From: Lachnospiraceae bacterium
Lineage (GTDB): Bacteria > Bacillota > Clostridia > Lachnospirales > Lachnospiraceae
Length of the DNA: 34,977 nucleotides
Reading direction: 5' to 3'
NCBI GenBank assembly: GCA_028689655.1
Contig: JAQVCT010000027.1
Coordinates: forward strand, 1-34,977
The notes beneath the pieces were generated by a model that did not search any database, was not told where the DNA came from, and saw only the letters and a list, made by a program, of their open reading frames with translations. This document shows, one piece after another, positions 1 through 5,904 of this stretch; the first letter of the stretch is position 1; every line of letters starts with the position of its first letter. A program made the position numbers and the translations under genes.

Positions 1-344
1 CGGACGGCACAGGCGTACGTGATTACATTCACGTGGTAGACCTTGCCATCGGTCATGTGAAAGCCATTAGGAAATTAGAGGAAAAAGCAGGATTGAAGAT
101 TTACAATCTTGGTACTGGAAAAGGATACTCTGTACTGGATATCGTTCATAACTTTGAGGAAGCAACAGGCGTTAAGATTCCATATGTAATCAAACCAAGA
201 CGTCCCGGCGATATCGCTACCTGTTACTCTGATGCAAGCCTTGCCAAAAAAGAACTTGGATGGGAAGCTACCCGTGGCATCAAAGAGATGTGTGAGGACT
301 CCTGGAGATGGCAGTCACAGAACCCCAACGGATACGACGACTAA
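1..344 (+). CDS. galE: UDP-glucose 4-epimerase, C-terminal part (cut by window start)
   Basis: GalE interconverts UDP-glucose and UDP-galactose in the cytoplasm, for the Leloir pathway and for sugar-nucleotide supply to surface polymers. Only the last ~113 codons are present. The frame is open from base 3, so the gene begins upstream of the window. The visible part reads through the [15 protein letters not shown] segment, which lines the UDP-sugar site in this SDR family. It ends with the family's usual tail: [19 protein letters not shown] and a final [13 protein letters not shown]. The GTG at base 33 is an internal valine, not a start. A strong hairpin terminator follows 20 bases after the stop. 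Identification is secure from the C-terminal signature; the N-terminal nucleotide-binding half is not visible. Confidence 0.93.
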   Translation, partial: DGTGVRDYIHVVDLAIGHVKAIRKLEEKAGLKIYNLGTGKGYSVLDIVHNFEEATGVKIPYVIKPRRPGDIATCYSDASLAKKELGWEATRGIKEMCEDSWRWQSQNPNGYDD

Positions 345-364
345 ACGCATGGTCATAATGGGAT

Positions 365-396
365 GCAGCACAGTTTTGCACTGTGCTGCTATTTTA
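365..396 (+). terminator. Rho-independent terminator of galE
   Basis: Perfect 10-bp stem GCAGCACAGT (365-374) with ACTGTGCTGC (380-389), loop TTTGC, followed by TATTTTA. The stem is strong and the T tract modest. Confidence 0.75.
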
Positions 397-400
397 AACC

Positions 401-429
401 TTGATACCGTATATAAGATAATCCATAAT
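401..429 (+). promoter_or_regulatory. Possible promoter of the GNAT gene
   Basis: TTGATA (401-406), a 17-base spacer, then CATAAT (424-429), located after the galE terminator and 100 bases before the GNAT start. The region is AT-rich, so this match is only suggestive. Confidence 0.35.
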
Positions 430-528
430 TTCAATGAAAAAAGATTATGATGCTGGAATATAATCAGTACAAAATAAACATGAGTATTATTAATAAATAT
501 AGTATAAATTTTTACAGGAGGAATAGTT

Positions 529-1176
529 TTGGCTTTTAGTAAAATACAAATAAGAAATGAATTGCCATCTGATTATAGAGAAGTTGAGGAGCTAAACCGT
601 AAAGCTTTTTGGAATTTGTATGGTCCGGGATGTGACGAGCATTATCTTGTTCATATAATGCGCAAGCACGAGGATTTTATACCAGAGCTGGATCTTGTAA
701 TAGAATGCAACAACGCTATTATCGCAAATATTATGTACACAAAATCAAAGATTATGGATAATAATGGTAATATAAAATCCATTTTAACCTTTGGACCACT
801 AAGTGTGCTTCCTGAATATCAAAGAAATGGCTACGGCAAAATGTTAATGGAGTATTCTTTCAAAAAGGCTATAGAACTTGGCTATGATACAATCGCAATA
901 TTTGGAAACCCGGAAAACTATATAAGCAGCGGTTTCAAAAGTAGCAAACACTATAACATTTGCGTTGGGGATAATATCTTTCCAACAGCGCTGTTAATAA
1001 AAGAGCTTTGCGCTGGGGCTATCCCCAAAGGAAACTGGACTTTTTGCCAAAGTAATGTTTATGAAGTTGACAATCAGGCAGTTGAAGAATTTGATAAAAT
1101 ATTTGAGCCTCTTGTAAAAGAGTATAAACAAGTTCAAGAACTTTTTTATATTTACAGTCATTCGCGCGTGTTTTAA
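529..1176 (+). CDS. GNAT-family N-acetyltransferase
   Basis: Probable cytoplasmic acetyl-CoA-dependent N-acetyltransferase of unknown substrate. The start is TTG, chosen because a perfect AGGAGG (516-521) lies 7 bases upstream and no ATG fits. The protein has 215 residues. The acetyl-CoA pyrophosphate-binding loop is visible as FGPLSVLPEYQRNGYGKML around residues 86-105 (Q/R-x-x-G-x-G type), followed by a helix and a GYDTIAIFGNPENYISSGF stretch typical of YhbS-like acetyltransferases. About 75 residues of C-terminal extension match nothing I know. It stands alone between two terminators. Codon use is more AT-rich than in its neighbours (many ATA, AAT and AAA codons), which fits acquisition by transfer but does not prove it. 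Confidence 0.8.
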   Translation: MAFSKIQIRNELPSDYREVEELNRKAFWNLYGPGCDEHYLVHIMRKHEDFIPELDLVIECNNAIIANIMYTKSKIMDNNGNIKSILTFGPLSVLPEYQRNGYGKMLMEYSFKKAIELGYDTIAIFGNPENYISSGFKSSKHYNICVGDNIFPTALLIKELCAGAIPKGNWTFCQSNVYEVDNQAVEEFDKIFEPLVKEYKQVQELFYIYSHSRVF

Positions 1177-1258
1177 TTAATAATTATGAGCAATTTGTTA
1201 TGTGTTACTCCCATTCGCTGTTTTTCGGGGGTAGTAAGATAATCTGTATAAATAGTGT

Positions 1259-1293
1259 CACCCTGCTGATTTTAAGTCAGCAGGGTGATTTTT
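1259..1293 (+). terminator. Rho-independent terminator after the GNAT gene
   Basis: Perfect 11-bp stem CACCCTGCTGA (1259-1269) with TCAGCAGGGTG (1277-1287), 7-base loop, then ATTTTTT. A strong intrinsic terminator. Confidence 0.9.
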
Positions 1294-1296
1294 TCC

Positions 1297-1356
1297 TTAA
1301 TAGCAAATTTCTTTGAAATTTCCTATTGGCAGCATCTTCGATACTCATAAGCGTGT
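1297..1356. repeat. Dispersed intergenic repeat, copy 1 (partner at 13297-13357)
   Basis: About four-fifths of the first 47 bases are identical by eye to 13297-13343. The longest shared block is TGAAATTTCCTA, and both copies begin TTAATAG and end CGTGT. Each copy starts directly downstream of a terminator hairpin. This copy contains a perfect AAATTTC-TTT-GAAATTT hairpin at 1305-1321. No ORF of note lies in it. Confidence 0.6.
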
Positions 1357-1464
1357 AATACTTCCAAAGGAAGTATTATCCCGTAGGGATTATGCACCTA
1401 TAGATGCATAACATTGCCCAAAGTGTTTATAAAGTAGTGGCAGCACGAGAGTGTCGAAGACACT
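1357..1464. repeat. Multi-hairpin intergenic element (copy A; related to 22024-22074)
   Basis: Together with the preceding repeat this fills most of the gene-free stretch 1177-1503. Three consecutive hairpins are visible: AATACTTCC-AAA-GGAAGTATT (1357-1377), ATCCC-GTA-GGGAT (1378-1390), and TATGCA/TGCATA arms at 1391-1410. A further AGTGTC-GAA-GACACT hairpin lies at 1450-1464. The first three align with 22024-22074, where the third stem has a different but still complementary sequence. The function is unknown. Confidence 0.6.
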
Positions 1465-1503
1465 TTGTTTTTCCAACAAGTTTAGTTTCATTATAAACCT
1501 GCG

Positions 1504-2160
1504 TTACATGCGGAGCACGTAGCAGTACATGAAGATGAAGTGGCAGAAGCTGCCACCCATGACGAAGAGATGGAAGACTTCGTGGGAACCGAAGTTTGCG
1601 TGCTTTGAGTTGAAGATGGGTAATTTCAGGGCGTAGATCACACCACCAATGGTGTAGATGATACCGCCCGCCAACAGCCACAGAAATGCGGCCATGGATA
1701 AGGTGTGGAACAGGCGCCCAAATACGAAGACACAAGTCCACCCCATAGCAATGTAGATCATGGAGGAGAACCACTTTGGACAGGTGATCCAGCAGGCTTT
1801 TACCAGCATACCACCGATGGCGATGCCCCAGACAATGGCCAACATGGTATATCCCAATGTACCGCCGATGACCAGCATACAAACAGGTGTATAGGAGCCT
1901 GCAATCAGGACGAAGATCATCATGTGATCTATCTTTCGAAAGACTTTTAAGACGTTACCTGTGACATTGACACTATGATAAAGAGCACTTGCACCATATA
2001 GGAAGATCATACTCAGAATAAAAATCGTCATTGACACCATAACGGAGTGGTTCGCACTGCCGGATGCCCGTATCAGGAGAGGCGTAGATGCGGCCAAAGC
2101 CAACACCATTCCTATAAAATGTGTAATTGCACTACCAGGTTCACGAATTGTTATCTGCAT
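1504..2160 (-). CDS. trhA: Hemolysin III / PAQR-family membrane protein (TrhA)
   Basis: Seven-transmembrane protein of the PAQR/hemolysin III superfamily, whose bacterial members are linked to membrane lipid and energy homeostasis. Despite the name, haemolysis is not established for most members. The sequence shows about seven hydrophobic segments and the conserved putative metal-site signatures: SALYHS near residue 60, KIDH near residue 77, and HEVFH close to the C-terminus. Length (about 218 aa) is typical. I prefer the start at 2160, because GAAGGG then lies about 10 bases upstream; the ATG at 2169 sits almost on top of that site and would add three residues (MTF). It is transcribed alone, facing away from the next minus-strand gene's terminator. 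Confidence 0.88.
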   Translation of the reverse strand: MQITIREPGSAITHFIGMVLALAASTPLLIRASGSANHSVMVSMTIFILSMIFLYGASALYHSVNVTGNVLKVFRKIDHMMIFVLIAGSYTPVCMLVIGGTLGYTMLAIVWGIAIGGMLVKACWITCPKWFSSMIYIAMGWTCVFVFGRLFHTLSMAAFLWLLAGGIIYTIGGVIYALKLPIFNSKHANFGSHEVFHLFVMGGSFCHFIFMYCYVLRM

Positions 2161-2225
2161 AAAAGTCATTCCCTTCTTATAATAAATAAATTAGAATATT
2201 GTTACAATATAAATAAAATACCGAC

Positions 2226-2246
2226 ATGTAGTAATCGAAACTACAT
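2226..2246 (-). other. Hairpin in the trhA leader
   Basis: Perfect 7-bp inverted repeat ATGTAGT / ACTACAT with loop AATCGAA, between the predicted trhA promoter and its start codon. It would form in the 5' untranslated RNA. The role is unknown. Confidence 0.4.
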
Positions 2247-2259
2247 CATCTATATACAA

Positions 2260-2288
2260 ATACTATACTCTATTATAAGCAATGTCAA
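2260..2288 (-). promoter_or_regulatory. Predicted sigma-A promoter of trhA
   Basis: On the minus strand: TTGACA (complement of 2283-2288), a 17-base spacer, TAGTAT (complement of 2260-2265). A perfect -35 and a good -10, about 100 bases from the start codon. Confidence 0.55.
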
Positions 2289-2335
2289 TGGGGTTCATAC
2301 AATTTTAAGAAATATTTTCATGGTCAAAATACAAA

Positions 2336-2360
2336 AGAGAATCCAGTTTACGGATTCTCT
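2336..2360 (-). terminator. Terminator of the 88-aa gene
   Basis: Perfect 9-bp stem AGAGAATCC (2336-2344) / GGATTCTCT (2352-2360). On the minus strand it is followed by TTTTG, so it ends the gene whose stop is at 2409. It could also work weakly in the other direction. Confidence 0.7.
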
Positions 2361-2408
2361 TTCTACTATATATAGATGCATTATTATAAACGCATTAACA
2401 TAAATTGC

Positions 2409-2675
2409 TTAATCTTCTTCGATCACATGAATCTCCAGATAATCAAAATCAATCTCGTCCACAAAGTTATCCTGCGTAAACCTCACTTTACTATGAGTCT
2501 TGAACTCTCTTACCGTGGAGTTCAGCCAAATAGGCTTGCTGAGATCGAATTCATAGCAGACAGCATCAATGGCACGAAATATCTTATGAGTCCGACTGTC
2601 CTGTTCATCGTCAGCGATGACGGTATCTTTTAACATATGATTATCTTTGAATTCCTTGGCCCATAAACGAAACAT
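2409..2675 (-). CDS. Conserved hypothetical protein, 88 aa
   Basis: Small acidic soluble protein without signal peptide or membrane segment. From memory it resembles an unnamed family common in Lachnospiraceae that begins MFR.WAK and ends with FVDEIDFDYLEIHVIEED. I know no function and see no catalytic motif or metal-binding cluster. The start is ATG with AGAGGAAGGA about 10 bases upstream. A possible promoter on the minus strand is TTGATT-17-TACATT (2711-2739), and a clear terminator lies 50 bases past the stop, so it is probably a single-gene transcript. It lies divergently from the RelQ gene. Confidence 0.75.
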   Translation of the reverse strand: MFRLWAKEFKDNHMLKDTVIADDEQDSRTHKIFRAIDAVCYEFDLSKPIWLNSTVREFKTHSKVRFTQDNFVDEIDFDYLEIHVIEED

Positions 2676-2710
2676 TTGAATGCGTCCTTCCTCTTAAAGT
2701 TACTCTTCAT

Positions 2711-2739
2711 AATGTACTATAGAACAGAAAAAGAATCAA
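2711..2739 (-). promoter_or_regulatory. Possible promoter of the 88-aa gene
   Basis: Minus strand TTGATT (complement of 2734-2739), 17-base spacer, TACATT (complement of 2711-2716), about 35 bases before the start codon. The -10 is imperfect. Confidence 0.4.
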
Positions 2740-2778
2740 GCTACGGATTATTAAGAAAGTATAAAAGTGTACCCAAAA

Positions 2779-2808
2779 TTGTACAATAAGATAGTAATAT
2801 GGTATAAT
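2779..2808 (+). promoter_or_regulatory. Predicted sigma-A promoter of relQ
   Basis: TTGTAC (2779-2784), an 18-base spacer and a perfect TATAAT (2803-2808). It places the three hairpins that follow inside the 5' untranslated leader. Confidence 0.6.
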
Positions 2809-2809
2809 A

Positions 2810-2892
2810 TGACTTGATTACAAAGTAATCAAGTCAGGAATGTTCGAAGAACATGACGTTAATATGACTTGATTACGAATTAATCGAGTCAT
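2810..2892 (+). promoter_or_regulatory. Three-hairpin leader of relQ
   Basis: Three hairpins in a row between promoter and gene: TGACTTGATTAC-AAA-GTAATCAAGTCA (2810-2836), ATGTTC-GAA-GAACAT (2840-2854) and ATGACTTGATTA / TAATCGAGTCAT (2864-2892, one G-U pair). Hairpins 1 and 3 share the same arm sequence. None is followed by a T run, so they are not terminators. They could stabilise the message or bind a factor. Confidence 0.55.
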
Positions 2893-2921
2893 ACAATAAA
2901 TAAAGAATAGGCGACAGAAAT

Positions 2922-3578
2922 ATGGAATTTGAACCAAGAAATGGTGGCGAAGAGGTAGACAGCTGGAAGGAAGTAACATTAATCTACAATTCAGCATTGA
3001 AAGAGATAGGGACAAAGTTAGAGATACTGAATGATGAATTTCAGCATGTACATCGGTATAACCCTATTGAACACATTAAATCGAGATTAAAGACACCGGA
3101 AAGTATTGTAAAGAAATTAAAAAAATATGGATATGAATCCACCATAAGCAATATGGTCAAATATATTAATGATATCGCAGGAGTACGTGTAATCTGCTCC
3201 TTTACTTCTGATATCTATAGAATCGCAGAGATGATTGCCAATCAGGATGACATAAAGGTAATTTCTATTAAGGATTACATTGAGAATCCCAAACCCAGCG
3301 GATACAAGAGTTATCATATGCTGGTGACGATACCGATCTTTCTGTCAGACAGAATCGTTGATGCAAAGGTGGAGATACAGATACGAACGGTAGCCATGGA
3401 CTTCTGGGCGAGCCTGGAGCATAAGATTCATTACAAATTTGAGGGAAATGCACCACAGGAGATTAAAGACGAGCTGATAGAATGCGCACATATGGTATCA
3501 GAACTGGATGCCAGGATGTTATCCCTGAATGAGCGCGTTAAGAATATAGAAGATGGCGAAAAAAGAAATGATAAGTGA
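2922..3578 (+). CDS. relQ: Small alarmone synthetase (RelQ/YjbM-type GTP pyrophosphokinase)
   Basis: Transfers pyrophosphate from ATP to GTP or GDP to make (p)ppGpp in the cytoplasm. At 218 residues it has only the RelA/SpoT synthetase domain, without the hydrolase and TGS/ACT domains of long RSH enzymes. This is the layout of RelQ in Firmicutes. Visible conserved blocks are DIAGVRVICSF (about 85-96), the GTP-binding loop KPSGYKSYHMLV (about 126-137), and EIQIRTVAMDFWASLEHKIHYK (about 150-171), which holds the catalytic glutamate. A C-terminal helix follows, as expected for the tetrameric family. The ATG has only a weak ribosome binding site (AATAGGCGA). Its unusual leader and the terminator 50 bases downstream make it a self-contained transcript. 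RelQ rather than RelP is inferred from overall similarity. Confidence 0.9.
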   Translation: MEFEPRNGGEEVDSWKEVTLIYNSALKEIGTKLEILNDEFQHVHRYNPIEHIKSRLKTPESIVKKLKKYGYESTISNMVKYINDIAGVRVICSFTSDIYRIAEMIANQDDIKVISIKDYIENPKPSGYKSYHMLVTIPIFLSDRIVDAKVEIQIRTVAMDFWASLEHKIHYKFEGNAPQEIKDELIECAHMVSELDARMLSLNERVKNIEDGEKRNDK

Positions 3579-3626
3579 TAAAGCCAATAGAAATATAAAA
3601 TAGCAATATAGAATAGCAAATAAAGG

Positions 3627-3656
3627 AACCGGAGAGTGCAGGCTTTCCGGTTTTTT
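3627..3656 (+). terminator. Rho-independent terminator of relQ
   Basis: 10-bp stem AACCGGAGAG (3627-3636) / CTTTCCGGTT (3643-3652) with one G-U pair, loop TGCAGG, running into TTTTTT. Confidence 0.88.
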
Positions 3657-3693
3657 GTGAGTCAATTGTAATTATATAAAAATTAAATAACAA

Positions 3694-3728
3694 ATAAAAT
3701 GGAACCTATGATAGCTCATAGGTTCCAT
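3694..3728 (-). terminator. Terminator of the repeat lipoprotein gene
   Basis: Perfect 13-bp stem ATGGAACCTATGA (3699-3711) / TCATAGGTTCCAT (3716-3728), loop TAGC. On the minus strand it is followed by TTTATTTG, matching the gene ending at 3772. Confidence 0.85.
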
Positions 3729-3771
3729 TCTCTATGTTCATGCGAACATTGGATTACAAAATAAATTGTAA

Positions 3772-4065
3772 TTATTCAGCTTCTGTAGTAGCTTCTTCAG
3801 TTGTAGCTTCTGTAGTAGCAGCTTCTGTAGTAGCTTCTTCTGTAGTAGCTTCTTCTGTAGTAGCTTCTTCAGTTGTAGCAACTTCTTCTGTAGTAGCAAC
3901 TTCTGTAGTAGCTTCTTCAGTTGTAGCAACTTCTTCTGTAACAACTGCTTCTGTTGTAGCTGCTTCTGTAGTAGCAACTTCTTCTGTTGTGCTAGCGCCA
4001 CATCCAACTAATAACATTGCACATGTAGCAACTGATGCCATCATCATAACTAAATTCTTTTTCAT
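3772..4065 (-). CDS. Small lipoprotein composed of Ala-Thr-Thr-Glu repeats
   Basis: 97-residue secreted lipoprotein of unknown function. It starts with a Lys-rich end, a hydrophobic stretch and a lipobox LVGC, so Cys22 should be lipidated and anchored to the membrane. The mature ~75 residues contain almost only A, T, V and E in ATTEE or ATTEV units, making a very acidic, Thr-rich, probably unstructured tail. The ribosome binding site is excellent (AGGAGGAG, complement of 4072-4079), and its own terminator follows the stop, so it is likely expressed and real despite the low complexity. Thr-rich tails like this are often glycosylated spacers, which is only a guess here. The opposite-strand reading (SVVAS repeats) is an artefact of the repeats. 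Upstream lies a long gap with regularly spaced TGTNAA motifs. Confidence 0.85.
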   Translation of the reverse strand: MKKNLVMMMASVATCAMLLVGCGASTTEEVATTEAATTEAVVTEEVATTEEATTEVATTEEVATTEEATTEEATTEEATTEAATTEATTEEATTEAE

Positions 4066-4131
4066 AATTTTCTCCTCCTGAGGGTCAATGCCCTATGTCG
4101 ATTTGATTTTGACTTATGTCCTACCGACAAG

Positions 4132-4241
4132 TGTTAATACTAAAGGATAAATGTGTATAAAGTGTGAACAAAAAATGAATAATTCATTAATAATGTAAAC
4201 GCAGTGAAAAAATGGAGGATAAATTGTAAACAGAATGTAAA
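4132..4241. promoter_or_regulatory. Phased TGTNAA boxes, possible PhoP/WalR-type binding sites
   Basis: Hexamers of form TGTNAA (TTNACA on the minus strand) begin at 4132, 4163, 4194, 4225 and 4236, plus a looser TGTGTA at 4152. The steps are 20, 11, 31, 31 and 11, all close to whole turns of DNA. The pair at 4225 and 4236 is TGTAAA-N5-TGTAAA, which fits the published WalR (YycF) consensus and, reversed, the PhoP one. They lie 67-171 bases upstream of the lipoprotein start. The region is AT-rich, so chance matches are possible. Confidence 0.4.
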
Positions 4242-4286
4242 CGAAAGACAAAGAAAAAGGACTGGAAAGCCCATAGAATGAGGAGT

Positions 4287-4312
4287 GCCCAGACATCTTT
4301 CGACGCCTGGGC
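4287..4312. other. GC-rich hairpin with a competing upstream arm
   Basis: GCCCAG (4287-4292) pairs with CTGGGC (4307-4312). A second copy of the left arm, AGCCCA (4268-4273), could pair with TGGGCT (4308-4313) instead. No U run follows on the plus strand. No transcript or gene explains it. Confidence 0.3.
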
Positions 4313-4499
4313 TATTATGAAAAAATTTATCTATATATCTTCAACAAATTTTTGTATAACCATTTCTTTAATGTAAGATAAGTATAGCAACTAATTATGA
4401 ATAAAATATGAACGAGGTGTAAATGCTTCGTTAATTATAATAAAATAGTGAGAACATAGAAAATAAATTAGTGCAAAATACACAAAAAAAGCCTGCTTA

Positions 4500-4528
4500 T
4501 TGTAAATGGGTATAAAAAATGGTATATT
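4500..4528 (+). promoter_or_regulatory. Possible promoter of the coiled-coil gene
   Basis: TTGTAA (4500-4505), 17-base spacer, TATATT (4523-4528). Located 114 bases before the start codon in an AT-rich region. Confidence 0.45.
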
Positions 4529-4641
4529 TATAGTTACTTATAGAAGAAAGACATTCTATATGTATACTGATAACAAATATTTGTGGTCGTGATAGGACTG
4601 ATTATAGGAAAGCGGTATAAAATATGCTTGGAGGAAAGATG

Positions 4642-5247
4642 ATGGATAACTTTATGGATAAACTGGCTCAGAAAATGAGTGCCAGTGAATTAATTAAGGC
4701 TAATTCTGCCGCTGAAGCGATGGAATTAAGAAGACTTCAGGAGCAGCTGGCAGAATATGAATCGATCCTGCAGGAAATGAGAAAATTAAATTTGAAAAAT
4801 TCTGAATTGACAGATCAGACCAGAGAATTGGTGGGAATCGGTCTTTCTGATATTAGAAAAGCGCTGAACGAAGTAAATGCAGAGAAGGCACAAAATGAGG
4901 AAGACAAGGAACAAGAACGAATTAGTATAGAAGAAAAGCTTTCAAAAGTTGCGGAAAATCTATACAATATCCAGCAAATGCTGGCAGATCAAGGCAAGGA
5001 AGATAAATCCACAGAGGAACTTATGGATAAAATAGAAGATTTTGTTCATAAAGAAAATGTGAAAGTTTATAGAAATGTACAAGCTGTTGTAGTGGATAAC
5101 CTGAAGACTCAGACAGAGGAACTTCAGGCAGGAAATACAAAAGTTGAAAAACGATTGAGCGGCATCAAGCCGTTAATGATCGCAACGATGGTGATTGTAT
5201 TAGCAGATGTTGTAATCAATGTGATACAAATGCTGGGCATTCTGTAG
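4642..5247 (+). CDS. Coiled-coil protein with C-terminal membrane anchor
   Basis: About 201 residues, function unknown. Almost the entire chain is charged, Glu/Lys/Gln-rich and heptad-like, so it should be a long coiled coil. It ends in a single hydrophobic segment (roughly the last 22 residues, LMIATMVIVLADVV and on) that would anchor the C-terminus in the membrane. The block VHKENVKVYRNVQAVVV near residues 135-151 is the best conserved part, as I recall it from an unnamed Lachnospiraceae family. Start choice: GGAGG at 4630-4634 is 7 bases before the ATG at 4642. The upstream ATGs at 4624 and 4639 overlap or crowd that site. The flavin reductase gene follows 48 bases later and may be co-transcribed. 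Confidence 0.8.
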   Translation: MDNFMDKLAQKMSASELIKANSAAEAMELRRLQEQLAEYESILQEMRKLNLKNSELTDQTRELVGIGLSDIRKALNEVNAEKAQNEEDKEQERISIEEKLSKVAENLYNIQQMLADQGKEDKSTEELMDKIEDFVHKENVKVYRNVQAVVVDNLKTQTEELQAGNTKVEKRLSGIKPLMIATMVIVLADVVINVIQMLGIL

Positions 5248-5295
5248 TGAATATAGAAGAAATTGTGATAGAAGAATTGATATAGAAGAGGTAAT

Positions 5296-5904
5296 ATGGC
5301 AAAACAATCTTGGAAACCCGGTAATATGCTGTATCCGGTTCCGGCAGTGATGATTAGCTGCGGGAGAAAAAATGAAAAACCGAATATCATCACGGTCGCC
5401 TGGGCAGGGACGATCTGTTCCACACCAGCTATGGTATCCATATCAGTACGTCCTTCCCGATATTCCTATGACATTATCAAAGAAACGGGAGAGTTCGTTA
5501 TCAATCTGGTGACGAAGGATTTGGCATTTGCCACAGATTATTGCGGTGTGAAATCAGGAAGAGACATTGATAAGTTTCAGGAGATGCACCTCACTCCGTC
5601 CCCTTCAAAGCACATTGCGGCACCGGGAATTGAGGAGAGTCCTGTGAATATCGAATGCAGGGTAGTGGATTTTAAGCCACTTGGCACACATGATATGTTC
5701 ATCGCGGAAGTGCTTGGCGTGAATATTGATGAGAAGTATGTCGATGACACTGGCAAATTTCATCTGAATGCCACAGGTCTTGTCACCTATTCCCATGGAG
5801 AATATTTTGAATTGGGTAAATCCATCGGAAGATTTGGATATTCTGTGCAGAAGAATAAGAAGAAAAAAGTCCGTAGAAAGAACAGTGCGGAAAAAGTACT
5901 GTAA
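5296..5904 (+). CDS. Flavin reductase-like FMN-binding protein
   Basis: 202-residue member of the flavin reductase-like (FMN-binding split barrel) family. Such proteins bind FMN and, in some cases, use NAD(P)H to reduce flavin; the physiological partner here is unknown. The family pattern is clear: a start with NMLYPVPAVMISCG, then PNIITVAWAGTICSTPAMVSISVRPSRYS (quoted only in part by its ends), FVINLVTK, and a Cys-containing DYCGVKSGRDIDKF. A basic tail (KNKKKKVRRKN) ends the protein. The start is ATG with GAAGAGGT 5-6 bases before it. The coiled-coil gene is 48 bases upstream. Immediately after the stop, in the same reading frame, lies the stub of an XRE-type regulator. Confidence 0.87.
   Translation: MAKQSWKPGNMLYPVPAVMISCGRKNEKPNIITVAWAGTICSTPAMVSISVRPSRYSYDIIKETGEFVINLVTKDLAFATDYCGVKSGRDIDKFQEMHLTPSPSKHIAAPGIEESPVNIECRVVDFKPLGTHDMFIAEVLGVNIDEKYVDDTGKFHLNATGLVTYSHGEYFELGKSIGRFGYSVQKNKKKKVRRKNSAEKVL

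Larger units (their letters stand above)
4066..4641. other. 576-bp gene-free gap between divergent genes
   Basis: AT-rich region with no supported ORF. It contains the regularly spaced TGTNAA hexamers (4132-4241) nearer the lipoprotein gene and a GC-rich hairpin at 4287-4312. A sigma-A-like promoter at 4500-4528 faces the coiled-coil gene. The remainder shows nothing I can name. Confidence 0.6.

Noticed and set aside
232..450. 72-aa plus-strand ORF overlapping the galE end and its terminator
   Set aside because: Out-of-frame shadow of galE running through the terminator hairpin.
2047..2403. Plus-strand 118-aa ORF over the trhA leader
   Set aside because: It has no ribosome binding site, covers promoter and terminator elements, and has no recognisable protein pattern.
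3734..4081. Plus-strand ORF of SVVAS/SVVAT repeats opposite the lipoprotein gene
   Set aside because: It is the reverse reading of the ATTE repeats, with no ribosome binding site, while the minus-strand frame has a lipobox, AGGAGG and a terminator.
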